DNA of 64,000 nucleotides from contig NZ_AJMM01000008.1 in assembly GCF_000259505.1 (NCBI RefSeq), forward strand, positions 248,001-312,000. The letters are read 5' to 3'. Positions 55,777 to 64,000 of the stretch are shown here, in pieces. Under the pieces are notes generated by a model, which worked only from the letters and a program-made list of their open reading frames with translations, ran no database searches and was not told the origin of the DNA. Position numbers and translations under genes: made by a program. Numbering within the stretch: position 1 is the first letter of the stretch; the number at the start of each line of letters is the position of its first letter. Origin of the DNA: Streptococcus sp. SK643 (GTDB taxonomy: Bacteria > Bacillota > Bacilli > Lactobacillales > Streptococcaceae).

Positions 55777-56952
55777 ATGTTAGATTTAAAACAATTTGGT
55801 ATTGACATGTGGTCTGATGAAAAGATTTTTTCTTTTAGAAAAAAGTTGCTCGTCTGGTATGATAATAATAAACGTGATTTGCCTTGGAGAAGAAGTAGAG
55901 ATCCATATCACATTTGGGTATCTGAAATTATGCTCCAGCAGACAAGAGTGGATACTGTCATTCCATATTATAAAAGATTTTTAGAATGGTTTCCAACTGT
56001 AGAAAATTTGGCTGATGCTCCTGCAGAACGTTTGTTGAAGGCTTGGGAAGGTTTAGGTTATTATTCTCGAGTACGTAATATGCAGGCTGCAGCTCAGCAA
56101 ATCATGACTGAATTTGGAGGTCAATTTCCCAACTCGTATGAAGAAATTTCTAGTTTGAAAGGGATTGGTCCTTATACCGCGGGAGCTATTTCAAGTATTG
56201 CTTTTAACTTACCGGAACCGGCTGTAGATGGTAATGTCATGCGTGTTTTAGCTCGCTTATTTGAGGTTAATCATGATATTGGGAACCCAAGCAATCGAAA
56301 GATTTTCCAAGCCATGATGGAAATCTTAATAGATCCCAAACGACCAGGTGACTTTAATCAAGCTCTTATGGACCTGGGTTCTGATATTGAATCACCAGTA
56401 AATCCACGGCCAGAAGAAAGTCCGGTAAAGGAATTTAGTGCAGCTTATCAAAATGGAACTATGGACCGTTACCCAATTAAAGCTCCAAAGAAAAAACCTA
56501 TTCCCATTTATCTCAATGCTTTAGTAGTTCAAAATAAAGATGGTAAATTTTTACTTGAAAAAAATGAAAGCGAGAAACTTTTGGCAGGTTTTTGGCATTT
56601 TCCCTTGATAGAAGTTAATGATTTTTCACAAGAAGAGGAAATTGATCTTTTTCATCAGGTTTCTGAAGAAAGTATCTATTTTGGTCCTAGTCCCAAAGAG
56701 AGCTTTCAACAAGACTATGATCTGGAAGTTAATTGGATGGACTATCAATTTGAACAAATTAAGCATGTCTTTAGTCATCGTAAGTGGCATGTAAGAATCT
56801 TAGCAGGTCAAGTCAATGATTTCCATGAATTTCAAGATAGAGAAGTGAGCTGGTTATCACCAGAAGAGTTTAAAGATTATCCATTTGCTAAGCCCCAACA
56901 AAAAATTTGGCAAGCTTATCAAAGATCAGGATTGTATGATAGCCAAGCCTAA
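55777..56952 (+). CDS. mutY: A/G-specific adenine glycosylase MutY lacking the Fe-S cluster
   Basis: Base-excision repair enzyme that removes adenine opposite 8-oxoguanine. The 391-residue protein has LQQTRVDTV, the helix-hairpin-helix LKGIGPYTAGAI, catalytic Asp in PAVDGNVMRVLAR and a C-terminal NUDIX-like recognition domain (FSHRKWHVRI). The four cysteines that normally bind a 4Fe-4S cluster after ALMDLG are absent (GSDIESPVNPRPEESPVKEFS). Cluster-less MutY enzymes are known in lactic acid bacteria. No ribosome site precedes the ATG at 55777; a later ATG at 55807 also lacks one. Confidence 0.93.
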   Translation: MLDLKQFGIDMWSDEKIFSFRKKLLVWYDNNKRDLPWRRSRDPYHIWVSEIMLQQTRVDTVIPYYKRFLEWFPTVENLADAPAERLLKAWEGLGYYSRVRNMQAAAQQIMTEFGGQFPNSYEEISSLKGIGPYTAGAISSIAFNLPEPAVDGNVMRVLARLFEVNHDIGNPSNRKIFQAMMEILIDPKRPGDFNQALMDLGSDIESPVNPRPEESPVKEFSAAYQNGTMDRYPIKAPKKKPIPIYLNALVVQNKDGKFLLEKNESEKLLAGFWHFPLIEVNDFSQEEEIDLFHQVSEESIYFGPSPKESFQQDYDLEVNWMDYQFEQIKHVFSHRKWHVRILAGQVNDFHEFQDREVSWLSPEEFKDYPFAKPQQKIWQAYQRSGLYDSQA

Positions 56953-56955
56953 CAA

Positions 56956-56985
56956 TTGTGTCTTCTTTTTATTTTTTGATATAAT
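56956..56985 (+). promoter_or_regulatory. Promoter of walRKJ
   Basis: TTGTGT -35 (56956-56961), 18-bp spacer, TATAAT -10 (56980-56985), 20 bp before the ATG. Confidence 0.6.
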
Positions 56986-57005
56986 AGTAGAAAAAAGGTG
57001 AATAA

Positions 57006-57713
57006 ATGAAAAAAATATTAATCGTAGATGACGAAAAACCGATCTCAGATATTATAAAATTTAATATGAGTAAAGAAGGTTACGAAGTTGTAACTGCTTT
57101 TAATGGACGTGAGGCTTTGGAACAATTTGAAGCAGAGAAACCAGATGTTATTATCTTGGATTTGATGCTGCCAGAAATTGATGGGCTGGAAGTTGCCAAA
57201 ACTATTCGAAAAACAAGTAGTGTTCCTATTATCATGCTTTCTGCTAAAGATAGCGAATTTGATAAGGTCATTGGTTTAGAACTTGGTGCGGATGATTATG
57301 TCACAAAGCCTTTCTCAAATCGTGAGTTACAGGCACGTGTTAAGGCGCTTCTCCGTCGTACAGAACTTGTATCTGTCGATAGTCAAGATTCCGAAGAGAA
57401 AAAGACTCAACCATTGATAATCGGTGATTTAGAAATTGTACCTGATGCGTACGTAGCCAAAAAATACGGTGAAGAACTTGAATTAACCCACCGAGAATTT
57501 GAACTCTTGTACCATTTAGCATCTCACATTGGCCAAGTTATAACTCGAGAACATCTGCTTGAGACGGTTTGGGGATATGATTATTTTGGTGATGTACGTA
57601 CTGTAGATGTCACTATAAGACGTTTACGTGAAAAAATCGAGGATACCCCAAGTCGTCCAGAGTATATTTTAACACGTCGTGGTGTCGGCTATTATATGAG
57701 AAATAATGATTAA
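57006..57713 (+). CDS. walR: Response regulator WalR (VicR)
   Basis: OmpR-family regulator of 235 residues that controls peptidoglycan hydrolases and is essential in pneumococcus. Receiver domain residues 1-120 with the acidic pocket DDE (8-10), phosphoacceptor Asp52 in LDLMLP and Lys in DYVTKPFS. The C-terminal winged helix contains [13 protein letters not shown] and [22 protein letters not shown] precedes the ATG. It overlaps walK by 8 bp. Confidence 0.97.
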   Translation: MKKILIVDDEKPISDIIKFNMSKEGYEVVTAFNGREALEQFEAEKPDVIILDLMLPEIDGLEVAKTIRKTSSVPIIMLSAKDSEFDKVIGLELGADDYVTKPFSNRELQARVKALLRRTELVSVDSQDSEEKKTQPLIIGDLEIVPDAYVAKKYGEELELTHREFELLYHLASHIGQVITREHLLETVWGYDYFGDVRTVDVTIRRLREKIEDTPSRPEYILTRRGVGYYMRNND

Positions 57714-59055
57714 ATTATTGAAAGAAATAGTTCTAACTAGGGATTTTATCTTCATTCTAATTTTGATAGGCTTTATCATGGTCGTTACCTTGCTATTGCT
57801 TGAAAATCGGCGAGATAATATTCGTTTGAAGCAGATTAATCAAAAAGTAAAGGACCTGATTTCAGGAGATTATTCTCGAGTATTGGATATGCAGGGAAGC
57901 TCTGAAATTACAAACATTACAAACAATATAAATGATTTATCAGAAGTTATCCGCCTAACACAAGAAAATCTTGAGCAAGAGACTAAGAGATTAAATAGTA
58001 TTCTTTCTTATATGACTGATGGGGTCCTTGCAACCAATCGTCGTGGAAAAATAACCATGATAAACGATATGGCCAAGAAACAATTAGGAATACAAAAGGA
58101 AGATGCCCTAAACAAAAATATTTTAGATTTATTAAATATTGGGGAAGATTATGAGCTTAGGGATTTAATTACAAAAGTTCCCGAACTTATGATTGATTCC
58201 CAAGATGATAATGGTGAGTATCTGATACTTCGTGTCCGTTTTGCATTGATTCGTCGTGAGTCTGGTTTTATATCAGGTTTAGTAGCCGTATTACACGATA
58301 CAACAGAGCAAGAAAAGGAAGAACGAGAGCGCAGACTCTTTGTTTCGAATGTCAGTCATGAATTACGAACTCCTTTAACTAGTGTTAAATCCTATCTTGA
58401 AGCCTTGGATGAAGGTGCTCTTTCTGAGCCTGTTGCCCCTGATTTTATCAAAGTATCTCTAGATGAAACCAATCGTATGATGCGGATGGTAACAGACCTC
58501 TTACACTTGTCTAGAATTGATAATACCACTAGTCACTTAGATGTTGAGTTGATTAACTTTACTGCCTTTATCACCTTTATATTAAACCGTTTTGATACAA
58601 TCAAATCACAAGATGATCAACAAAAATATGAACTAGTAAGAGATTATCCTATTACATCAGTTTGGATTGAGATTGATACTGATAAGATGACCCAAGTTAT
58701 CGATAACATTCTTAATAACGCCATTAAGTATTCACCAGACGGTGGGAAAATAACTGTCAGCATGAAAACGACAGATGAACAGATGATTTTATCTATTTCA
58801 GACCAAGGCTTAGGAATTCCTAAGCAAGATTTGCCTCGTATTTTTGATCGTTTTTATCGTGTGGATCGTGCTCGAAGTCGTGCCCAAGGCGGTACTGGTC
58901 TAGGATTATCTATTGCTAAAGAAATCATTAAACAACATAAAGGTTTTATCTGGGCCAAAAGTGAATACGGTAAAGGTTCAACCTTTACCATTGTGCTCCC
59001 TTATGATAAGGACGCCGTAAAAGAAGAAATATGGGAGGACGAAGTAGAAGACTAG
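57706..59055 (+). CDS. walK: Sensor histidine kinase WalK (VicK), one-TM streptococcal form
   Basis: A 449-residue kinase for WalR with a single TM helix (about 13-32) and no extracellular sensor loop, which is the streptococcal form; Bacillus and Staphylococcus have two TM helices and an external domain. A HAMP-like linker precedes a PAS domain at about 95-200. HisKA carries His218 in [10 protein letters not shown], and the HATPase has the N box [11 protein letters not shown] and [18 protein letters not shown]. It overlaps walR by 8 bp. Confidence 0.97.
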   Translation: MIKLLKEIVLTRDFIFILILIGFIMVVTLLLLENRRDNIRLKQINQKVKDLISGDYSRVLDMQGSSEITNITNNINDLSEVIRLTQENLEQETKRLNSILSYMTDGVLATNRRGKITMINDMAKKQLGIQKEDALNKNILDLLNIGEDYELRDLITKVPELMIDSQDDNGEYLILRVRFALIRRESGFISGLVAVLHDTTEQEKEERERRLFVSNVSHELRTPLTSVKSYLEALDEGALSEPVAPDFIKVSLDETNRMMRMVTDLLHLSRIDNTTSHLDVELINFTAFITFILNRFDTIKSQDDQQKYELVRDYPITSVWIEIDTDKMTQVIDNILNNAIKYSPDGGKITVSMKTTDEQMILSISDQGLGIPKQDLPRIFDRFYRVDRARSRAQGGTGLGLSIAKEIIKQHKGFIWAKSEYGKGSTFTIVLPYDKDAVKEEIWEDEVED

Positions 59056-59056
59056 A

Positions 59057-59866
59057 ATGAATGAAAAAGGCTTTAAATACAGTATTTTAGCGTCAGGATC
59101 CAGTGGAAATTCTTTTTATCTGGAGACACCAAAAAAGAAAATTTTAGTAGATGCAGGCTTATCTGGTAAGAAAATCACTAGTCTATTGGCTGAGATTAAT
59201 CGAAAACCAGAAGACTTGGATGCCATTTTAATTACGCATGAGCATTCAGACCATATCCATGGAGTAGGTGTACTTGCTCGTAAATATGGCATGGATCTCT
59301 ATGCTAATGAAAAAACTTGGCAAGCTATGGAAAACAGTAAGTATCTTGGCAAGGTCGATTCTTCTCAAAAACATATCTTTGAAATGGGGAAAACTAAAAC
59401 TTTTGGAGATATTGATATCGAGAGTTTTGGGGTTAGCCATGATGCTGTTGCCCCTCAGTTTTACCGTTTTATGAAGGATGATAAGAGCTTTGTCCTTTTG
59501 ACTGATACGGGCTATGTTAGTGATCGTATGGCAGGAATAGTGGAGAATGCAGATGGTTATCTTATAGAGTCTAATCATGATGTAGAAATCTTGAGAGCTG
59601 GTTCCTATGCATGGAAATTGAAACAACGGATTTTATCAGACCTCGGTCACCTTTCTAACGAAGACGGTGCTGAAGCTATGATTCGGACCTTAGGAAATCG
59701 CACTAAAAAGATTTACCTTGGACATTTATCTAAGGAGAACAATATCAAGGAGTTAGCCCACATGACCATGGTCAATCAGCTAGCACAAGCTGATCTGGGA
59801 GTTGGAGTAGACTTTAAGGTTTATGATACCTCACCAGATACTGCAACACCATTGACAGATATATAA
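59057..59866 (+). CDS. walJ: WalJ/VicX metallo-beta-lactamase fold hydrolase
   Basis: A 269-residue MBL-fold protein (YycJ/VicX) encoded 1 nt after walK. The zinc ligands HEHSDH lie at residues 61-66. Further ligands are in FGVSHDAV, LLTDTGYVS and the closing YLGHLSKENN. In related species it is a 5' exonuclease and influences WalRK signalling. It completes the walRKJ operon. Confidence 0.94.
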   Translation: MNEKGFKYSILASGSSGNSFYLETPKKKILVDAGLSGKKITSLLAEINRKPEDLDAILITHEHSDHIHGVGVLARKYGMDLYANEKTWQAMENSKYLGKVDSSQKHIFEMGKTKTFGDIDIESFGVSHDAVAPQFYRFMKDDKSFVLLTDTGYVSDRMAGIVENADGYLIESNHDVEILRAGSYAWKLKQRILSDLGHLSNEDGAEAMIRTLGNRTKKIYLGHLSKENNIKELAHMTMVNQLAQADLGVGVDFKVYDTSPDTATPLTDI

Positions 59867-59869
59867 GAG

Positions 59870-59892
59870 AGAGCACCTAAGGGTGTTCTTTT
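59870..59892 (+). terminator. Terminator of walRKJ
   Basis: AGAGCACC, TAAG loop, GGTGTTCT, then TTT. Confidence 0.75.
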
Positions 59893-59923
59893 ATATGTAG
59901 ATAATTTTATGGGGAAAATATGG

Positions 59924-60016
59924 TATAATAGGCTTTGCGATATAAGAAATATAGCTTTAAATTTTATAAATAAAAGCAAGTCTAGATGCTAATGAACACT
60001 AACTTCTTTTAGCATC
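59924..60016 (+). promoter_or_regulatory. -10 element and leader hairpin before the Cys-cluster gene
   Basis: TATAAT at 59924-59929 predicts a leader of about 125 nt. In it GATGCTAA (59985-59992) pairs with TTAGCATC (60009-60016), and a further TGCTAAA copy at 60023-60029 could compete. No T-run follows. It may be a regulatory leader. Confidence 0.4.
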
Positions 60017-60062
60017 ATTAAAATGCTAAAAAATCTATAAAGAACAATATTAGAGAGATACC

Positions 60063-60557
60063 ATGCCAAAAGAAATTGATATTGAATACTACCATCAGCT
60101 AGCTTTGCAAAAACAGAAAGAGCATCGCAAAGTGTTGGCTAATCTAAAGAAAAAGCCACCTAAGAATTTGGATAAAATAGCCCAGCAAATTCATGAAGAA
60201 GTCTTTGCTGAAATTGACTGTACTGCCTGTGCTAACTGTTGTAAGACCTTGGGACCTGACTTCAAAGAAGCGGATATTACACGAATAGCCAAGTATTTTA
60301 AGATGAAATTACCAGCTTTTGAAGCAGAATTCCTTCAGGTAGATGAAGATGGGGATAAGGTTTTTAAATCCATGCCTTGTCCATTTTTAGGAGGAGATAA
60401 TCTCTGTTCCATCTACGATGTTCGTCCAAAGGCTTGTCGAGAATTTCCACACACAGACCGTAAAAAGATTCATCAAATAAATCATCTAACGATTAAGAAT
60501 ACTTTGACCTGTCCAGCAGCCTATCTCTTTGTGGAGAAATTAAAGGATAAGTTGTGA
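60063..60557 (+). CDS. YkgJ-family cysteine cluster protein
   Basis: A 164-residue cytosolic protein of the YkgJ/UPF0153 group. The cluster C-x2-C-x2-CC occupies residues 53-60 (CTACANCC) and more cysteines follow in MPCPFLGGDNLCSIYDVRPKACREF and TLTCPAA, giving eight. The pattern is typical of a zinc or Fe-S binding domain. The function of the family is not established. GAGAGATACC precedes the ATG. Confidence 0.88.
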   Translation: MPKEIDIEYYHQLALQKQKEHRKVLANLKKKPPKNLDKIAQQIHEEVFAEIDCTACANCCKTLGPDFKEADITRIAKYFKMKLPAFEAEFLQVDEDGDKVFKSMPCPFLGGDNLCSIYDVRPKACREFPHTDRKKIHQINHLTIKNTLTCPAAYLFVEKLKDKL

Positions 60558-60638
60558 GATTTGTGATTTTAAATCTTGCACAAAGATTACAGGAGAAAAA
60601 ATTTTTTATAATAATTAGCAATATGAAGGGAGAACTCT

Positions 60639-61181
60639 GTGCCTAGACCAAAAACAAAAGAGGAGCTAGTGCTGACCTCTAAGGAAAACTATGAAAAGTT
60701 CAATCGTTTTATCTCCCAACTAAGTGAAAATGAGCTACAGACTCCATTTGATTTTTCAAGAGACCAAAAGAAAAAAGAAGCGCACTGGAAAAGGGATAAG
60801 AATCTACGGGATGTCTTGATTCATCTTTATGAATGGCATCAGTTACTTTTGATCTGGGTACATTCTAATCAAGAAGGTTATGAGAGAGCTTTTCTCCCTG
60901 AACCTTATAATTGGAAAACTTATGGACAAATGAATGTCGCTTTTTGGAAGAAGCACCAGAAAACGTCCTTAGAAGAAGCGACTAGACTCCTAGAACAATC
61001 ACATAGAGAGGTTTTAGAGTTGATAGAAGCCTTTAGCAATGATGAACTATTTACTAAAGGTGTCTATAAGTGGACCGGTGGGACAAGTTTAGGTTCCTAC
61101 TTTGTCAGTAGCACCTCCAGTCACTATGATTGGGCTCTGAAAAAACTCAAAGCACATCAAAGCATCTGTAAAGAGCTTTAA
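60639..61181 (+). CDS. ClbS/DfsB family four-helix-bundle protein
   Basis: A 180-residue protein (DUF1706 type) read from GTG 60639, with GAAGGGA 7 nt upstream. The start MPRPKTKEELVLTSKENY and the LIHLYEWHQLLLIW helix are characteristic. The family includes ClbS, which opens the cyclopropane of colibactin and so protects the producer, and DfsB. In streptococci it may detoxify an electrophile or be a DinB-like enzyme; this is inference. No biosynthetic cluster is nearby. Confidence 0.85.
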   Translation: MPRPKTKEELVLTSKENYEKFNRFISQLSENELQTPFDFSRDQKKKEAHWKRDKNLRDVLIHLYEWHQLLLIWVHSNQEGYERAFLPEPYNWKTYGQMNVAFWKKHQKTSLEEATRLLEQSHREVLELIEAFSNDELFTKGVYKWTGGTSLGSYFVSSTSSHYDWALKKLKAHQSICKEL

Positions 61182-61309
61182 CTATTTAAAAAGACCATTG
61201 TGAATTTAAAACATTTAGATTTCCTAATAAATAATTGTTTGTTACTTATATAAATAGTCAGAAAGGAGTTTTGCCTAAAAATTAATTACGTTATCAGGCA
61301 AGCTTGTGC

Positions 61310-61315
61310 TATAAT
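61310..61315 (+). promoter_or_regulatory. -10 element of the HAD phosphatase gene
   Basis: TATAAT preceded by TGC (extended -10), 36 bp before the TTG start. The -35 region is weak. Confidence 0.5.
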
Positions 61316-61350
61316 AATACAAGTGATACTTGGGAAAGGAAAAACTCAAA

Positions 61351-62043
61351 TTGCCTTACAAATTTCTACTATTCGACCTCGACCACACTCTTCTTGATTT
61401 TGATGCTGCTGAGGATGTGGCTTTGACGCAACTTCTAAAAGAAGAAGGAGTTGAAGATATTCAGGCTTATAAAGACTATTATGTTCCTATGAACAAAGCT
61501 CTCTGGAAGGACTTGGAGCAAAAGAAAATTAGTAAACAAGAGCTGGTTAACACGCGCTTTTCTCGTTTATTTGCTCATTTTGGACAGGAAAAAGACGGTA
61601 GTTTTCTAGCCCAGCGTTACCAATTTTACCTCGCCCAGCAGGGACAAACACTATCGGGCGCTCATAAACTCTTAGACAGCCTTATCGAGCGAGATTATGA
61701 GCTATATGCTGCGACAAATGGCATTACTGCCATTCAGACGGGACGTTTGGCTCAATCTGGTCTAGCACCTTATTTCAATCAAGTTTTTATCTCTGAACAG
61801 TTGCAAACACAAAAGCCGGATGCTTTCTTTTATGAAAAGATTGGCCAACAGATTGCAGGTTTTAGTAAAGAAAAGACGCTGATGATTGGAGATTCCCTAA
61901 CCGCCGACATTCAAGGTGGCAATAATGCTGGGATAGACACTATCTGGTATAATCCTCATCACCTCGAAAATCACACACAAGCCCAGCCGACTTACGAAGT
62001 CTATTCTTACCAAGACTTGCTGGATTGTTTAGATAAACTGTAA
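61351..62043 (+). CDS. HAD hydrolase, YjjG-type pyrimidine nucleotidase
   Basis: A phosphatase of 230 residues. The start is TTG 61351 (read as Met), giving MPYKFLLFDLDHTLLDFD, 10 nt after AAAGGA (61335-61340). A TTG seven codons earlier has no ribosome site. HAD motifs: DLDHTLLDFD (nucleophile Asp), AATNGITAIQ and the late MIGDSLTADIQGG. YjjG enzymes remove phosphate from dUMP and damaged nucleotides, which would suit the repair genes nearby, but the substrate is not proven. Confidence 0.88.
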   Translation: MPYKFLLFDLDHTLLDFDAAEDVALTQLLKEEGVEDIQAYKDYYVPMNKALWKDLEQKKISKQELVNTRFSRLFAHFGQEKDGSFLAQRYQFYLAQQGQTLSGAHKLLDSLIERDYELYAATNGITAIQTGRLAQSGLAPYFNQVFISEQLQTQKPDAFFYEKIGQQIAGFSKEKTLMIGDSLTADIQGGNNAGIDTIWYNPHHLENHTQAQPTYEVYSYQDLLDCLDKL

Positions 62044-62068
62044 AAAGTGGTTTAGAAAGCCACTTTTT
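62042..62068 (+). terminator. Terminator of the HAD phosphatase gene
   Basis: AAAAAGTGG pairs with CCACTTTTT across a 9-nt loop. A TGC-TATAAT (62071-62076) extended -10 for the next gene follows directly. Confidence 0.85.
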
Positions 62069-62107
62069 GCTATAATAGAGGCAGTAAAAACGAAGGAATA
62101 GTTAACG

Positions 62108-62863
62108 ATGTCAAGGCCTGAACTTTCTCTTTATGAACCATTGTATACACTAAAGGAAGTTGATCAAAATATCTGGATAGTGGATGGTGATTTGATTCAA
62201 ATGGATATGAAGATCTTCAAACTTCCTTTTCAGACACGTATGACGGTGATTAAGTTAAATGATGGCAAACTTTGGATTCATTCTCCTATTGCACCAAACG
62301 AGAAACTCTTTACTGAACTGGACGCTTTGGGCAGAGTAGCTTACCTGATTTCACCAAATCAGATTCACTACGCCTATATTGCAGATTGGAGAAAAAGATA
62401 TCCTCATGCGCAAGCATGGTCTAGTCCAGGAGTTGAAGAGAGAGCGAAAAGTCAGAATGTCAAGGTGGAATTTGATGCTGCCTTAACAGATAAGGCTCCT
62501 GACCTATGGTCTGATGAGATTGATCAGCTTATTTTTAAGGGAAGTTCTGTCATCGAAGAGGTCGTGTTTTTTCATAAATCAACTAAAACACTCATTGTAA
62601 CAGACCTTATAGAGAATTTTGAACCTGAAAAGATAGCTAGTCCAATCCGCAGAAAATTCTATCGTTTAGCTCGTGTAACAGCCCCTGATGGTCAAACTCC
62701 TATTGATTATCGGATGACTTTTTTAGGAAGACAAAGGGAAGCAAAGGTTTCCTTTTCCCGTATGTTAAACTGGAAACCGGATAAGATTATACTTGCACAT
62801 GGTTTATGCTTTTTTAAAAATGGTACGGATGAATTAAGACGTGCTCTTAGATGGATAAGATAA
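62108..62863 (+). CDS. DUF4336 protein (metallo-beta-lactamase-like fold)
   Basis: A 251-residue protein with the DUF4336 pattern: [50 protein letters not shown] and ILAHG. It resembles an MBL fold with altered ligands. No function is established. It begins behind AAGGAATAG, and its end overlaps the open frame upstream of ung. Confidence 0.82.
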   Translation: MSRPELSLYEPLYTLKEVDQNIWIVDGDLIQMDMKIFKLPFQTRMTVIKLNDGKLWIHSPIAPNEKLFTELDALGRVAYLISPNQIHYAYIADWRKRYPHAQAWSSPGVEERAKSQNVKVEFDAALTDKAPDLWSDEIDQLIFKGSSVIEEVVFFHKSTKTLIVTDLIENFEPEKIASPIRRKFYRLARVTAPDGQTPIDYRMTFLGRQREAKVSFSRMLNWKPDKIILAHGLCFFKNGTDELRRALRWIR

Positions 62864-62874
62864 AGGAGGGAAAG

Positions 62875-63528
62875 ATGCAACACTCGTCTTGGCATGCTTT
62901 GATTAAGGAGCAATTACCTGAGGGTTATTTCGGGAAAATCAATCAGTTTATGAATCAGGTCTATGCTCAGGGGACTATTTATCCGCCTAAAGAAAAGGTT
63001 TTTCAGGCTCTCTTGACAACACCGCTTGAAGAAGTTAAGGTGGTGATTCTAGGGCAAGATCCCTATCACGGACCAGGTCAAGCGCAGGGCTTGAGTTTTT
63101 CTGTACCTGACTCTATCCCAACTCCGCCATCCTTACAAAATATCTTGAAAGAATTGTCAGATGATATTGGTGTTAAGAAATCTCATGATTTGACAGCTTG
63201 GGCTGAACAAGGAGTCTTGCTTCTTAATGCTTGTTTGACTGTTCCTGCTGGACAGGCCAATGGTCATGCCGGACAGATATGGGAGCCTTTTACGGATGCT
63301 GTGATTCAGGTGGTCAATCATCTAGATAGACCAGTCGTTTTTGTACTCTGGGGTGCTTATGCACGCAAGAAGAAGGCCTTAGTTACCAATCCTCATCACT
63401 TGATTATCGAATCAGCCCATCCCAGTCCTTTGTCGGTTTATAGAGGATTTTGGGGTTCCAAGCCTTTTTCCAAGGCCAATGCATTCTTAAAAGAGACAGG
63501 ACAAGAGCCAATCGATTGGCTTAGATAA
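62875..63528 (+). CDS. ung: Uracil-DNA glycosylase
   Basis: Removes uracil from DNA in base-excision repair. 217 residues from [14 protein letters not shown], with AAGGAGG 7 nt upstream; an in-frame ATG 8 codons earlier overlaps the preceding gene. The catalytic Asp62 lies in [11 protein letters not shown] and His in the HPSPLS loop. Ung is followed closely by mutX, so both repair genes are co-transcribed. Confidence 0.97.
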   Translation: MQHSSWHALIKEQLPEGYFGKINQFMNQVYAQGTIYPPKEKVFQALLTTPLEEVKVVILGQDPYHGPGQAQGLSFSVPDSIPTPPSLQNILKELSDDIGVKKSHDLTAWAEQGVLLLNACLTVPAGQANGHAGQIWEPFTDAVIQVVNHLDRPVVFVLWGAYARKKKALVTNPHHLIIESAHPSPLSVYRGFWGSKPFSKANAFLKETGQEPIDWLR

Positions 63529-63537
63529 GGAGAGAAT

Positions 63538-64000
63538 ATGCCTCAGTTAGCGACGATTTGCTACATTGATAACGGGAAAGAACTGCTCATGCTCCATCGT
63601 AATAAGAAGCCAAATGATGTCCATGAAGGAAAATGGATTGGTGTGGGTGGTAAGCTGGAGCGTGGTGAGACTCCACAGGAATGTGCAGCACGTGAAATCC
63701 TTGAAGAAACAGGACTCAAAGCCAAGCCAGTTCTAAAAGGTGTTATCACTTTTCCTGAATTCACACCAGATTTAGACTGGTACACCTATGTTTTTAAGGT
63801 GACGGAGTTTGAGGGGAATTTGATTGATTGCAATGAGGGGACGCTGGAATGGGTCCCCTATGACGAGGTTTTGAGTAAGCCGACTTGGGAAGGTGACCAT
63901 ACCTTTGTTGGGTGGCTTTTAGAAGATAAACCCTTCTTTTCAGCCAAGTTTGTTTATGATGGGGATAAATTGTTGGATACCCAAGTTGATTTCTATGAAT
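63538..64000 (+). CDS. mutX: 8-oxo-dGTP diphosphatase MutX (3' end cut by window)
   Basis: Nudix hydrolase that clears 8-oxo-dGTP from the nucleotide pool. It starts MPQLATICYIDNGKELL behind AAGGAGA, 9 nt after ung. The Nudix box GKLERGETPQECAAREILEE is complete (with GETGL following), and residues up to about 154 are visible without a stop, so only the last few codons are missing. It acts with MutY, encoded upstream in the window, against oxidised guanine. Confidence 0.93.
   Translation, partial: MPQLATICYIDNGKELLMLHRNKKPNDVHEGKWIGVGGKLERGETPQECAAREILEETGLKAKPVLKGVITFPEFTPDLDWYTYVFKVTEFEGNLIDCNEGTLEWVPYDEVLSKPTWEGDHTFVGWLLEDKPFFSAKFVYDGDKLLDTQVDFYE

Overview
The window is chromosomal DNA from a low-GC streptococcus, most likely of the mitis/oralis/pneumoniae group. 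The evidence is gene order and protein content: ldh-gyrA-srtA, xseA-xseB-ispA-tlyA-argR-recN, a tagatose-pathway lac cluster, nrdHEF next to ptsHI, adcAII-pht zinc modules followed by pepT-hemH, a preQ1-II riboswitch before queT, and mutY-walRKJ with a one-TM WalK. All of these are characteristic of pneumococcus relatives. Species cannot be fixed from the sequence alone. No prophage, intact insertion sequence or CRISPR array was seen.

Layout. 1-5.2 kb: end of a DegV-family gene, hup, ldh (minus strand), gyrA, srtA. 5.4-7.3 kb: two tandem formate/nitrite-transporter paralogues. 7.4-10.1 kb: an O-acetylhomoserine sulfhydrylase and a DUF2130 protein. 10.1-13.0 kb: an AT-rich array of three paralogous membrane-anchored TPR-like proteins plus two apparent remnants. 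They share a near-identical C-terminal block but have divergent N-termini. 13.1-22.8 kb: housekeeping genes (truB, udk, then a tightly overlapping xseA-xseB-ispA-tlyA-argR-recN run, a phosphoesterase, lepA). 22.9-23.5 kb: a lipoprotein. 23.6-35.9 kb: a complete galactose/lactose catabolic region: a galactitol-type PTS (IIA, IIB, IIC), an aldose epimerase, lacABCD, lacT, lacF, lacE, lacG and the divergent repressor lacR. Its control layer is rich: cre-like sites, a LacR-type palindrome, and a RAT/terminator switch before lacT. A 124-bp hairpin unit duplicated in tandem lies between lacE and lacG. 36-39.6 kb: aerobic ribonucleotide reductase nrdHEF (minus strand) with NrdR boxes. 39.9-42 kb: ptsH-ptsI.

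42.1-51.3 kb: two adcAII-pht modules for zinc acquisition. Each promoter has an AdcR-type box just downstream of its -10. The second Pht protein carries an array of His/Asp/Glu-rich 73-residue repeats and has its own promoter with two boxes. 51.3-55.4 kb: pepT, ferrochelatase, mscL, a GtrA-family protein, and queT under a preQ1-II riboswitch. 55.5-64 kb: tRNA-Thr, a cluster-less MutY with a possible leaderless start, walRKJ, a Cys-cluster protein, a ClbS/DfsB-like protein, a HAD phosphatase, a DUF4336 protein, ung and mutX (cut by the window end).

The strongest candidates for new biology are the tandem TPR-like paralogue array (10.1-13.0 kb), the lacE-lacG hairpin duplication (33.3-33.6 kb), and the repeat-expanded zinc-binding Pht protein with its double operator (47.5-51.3 kb). 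Everything here was read by eye. Homology calls rest on recognised motifs and recalled gene order, not on database searches.
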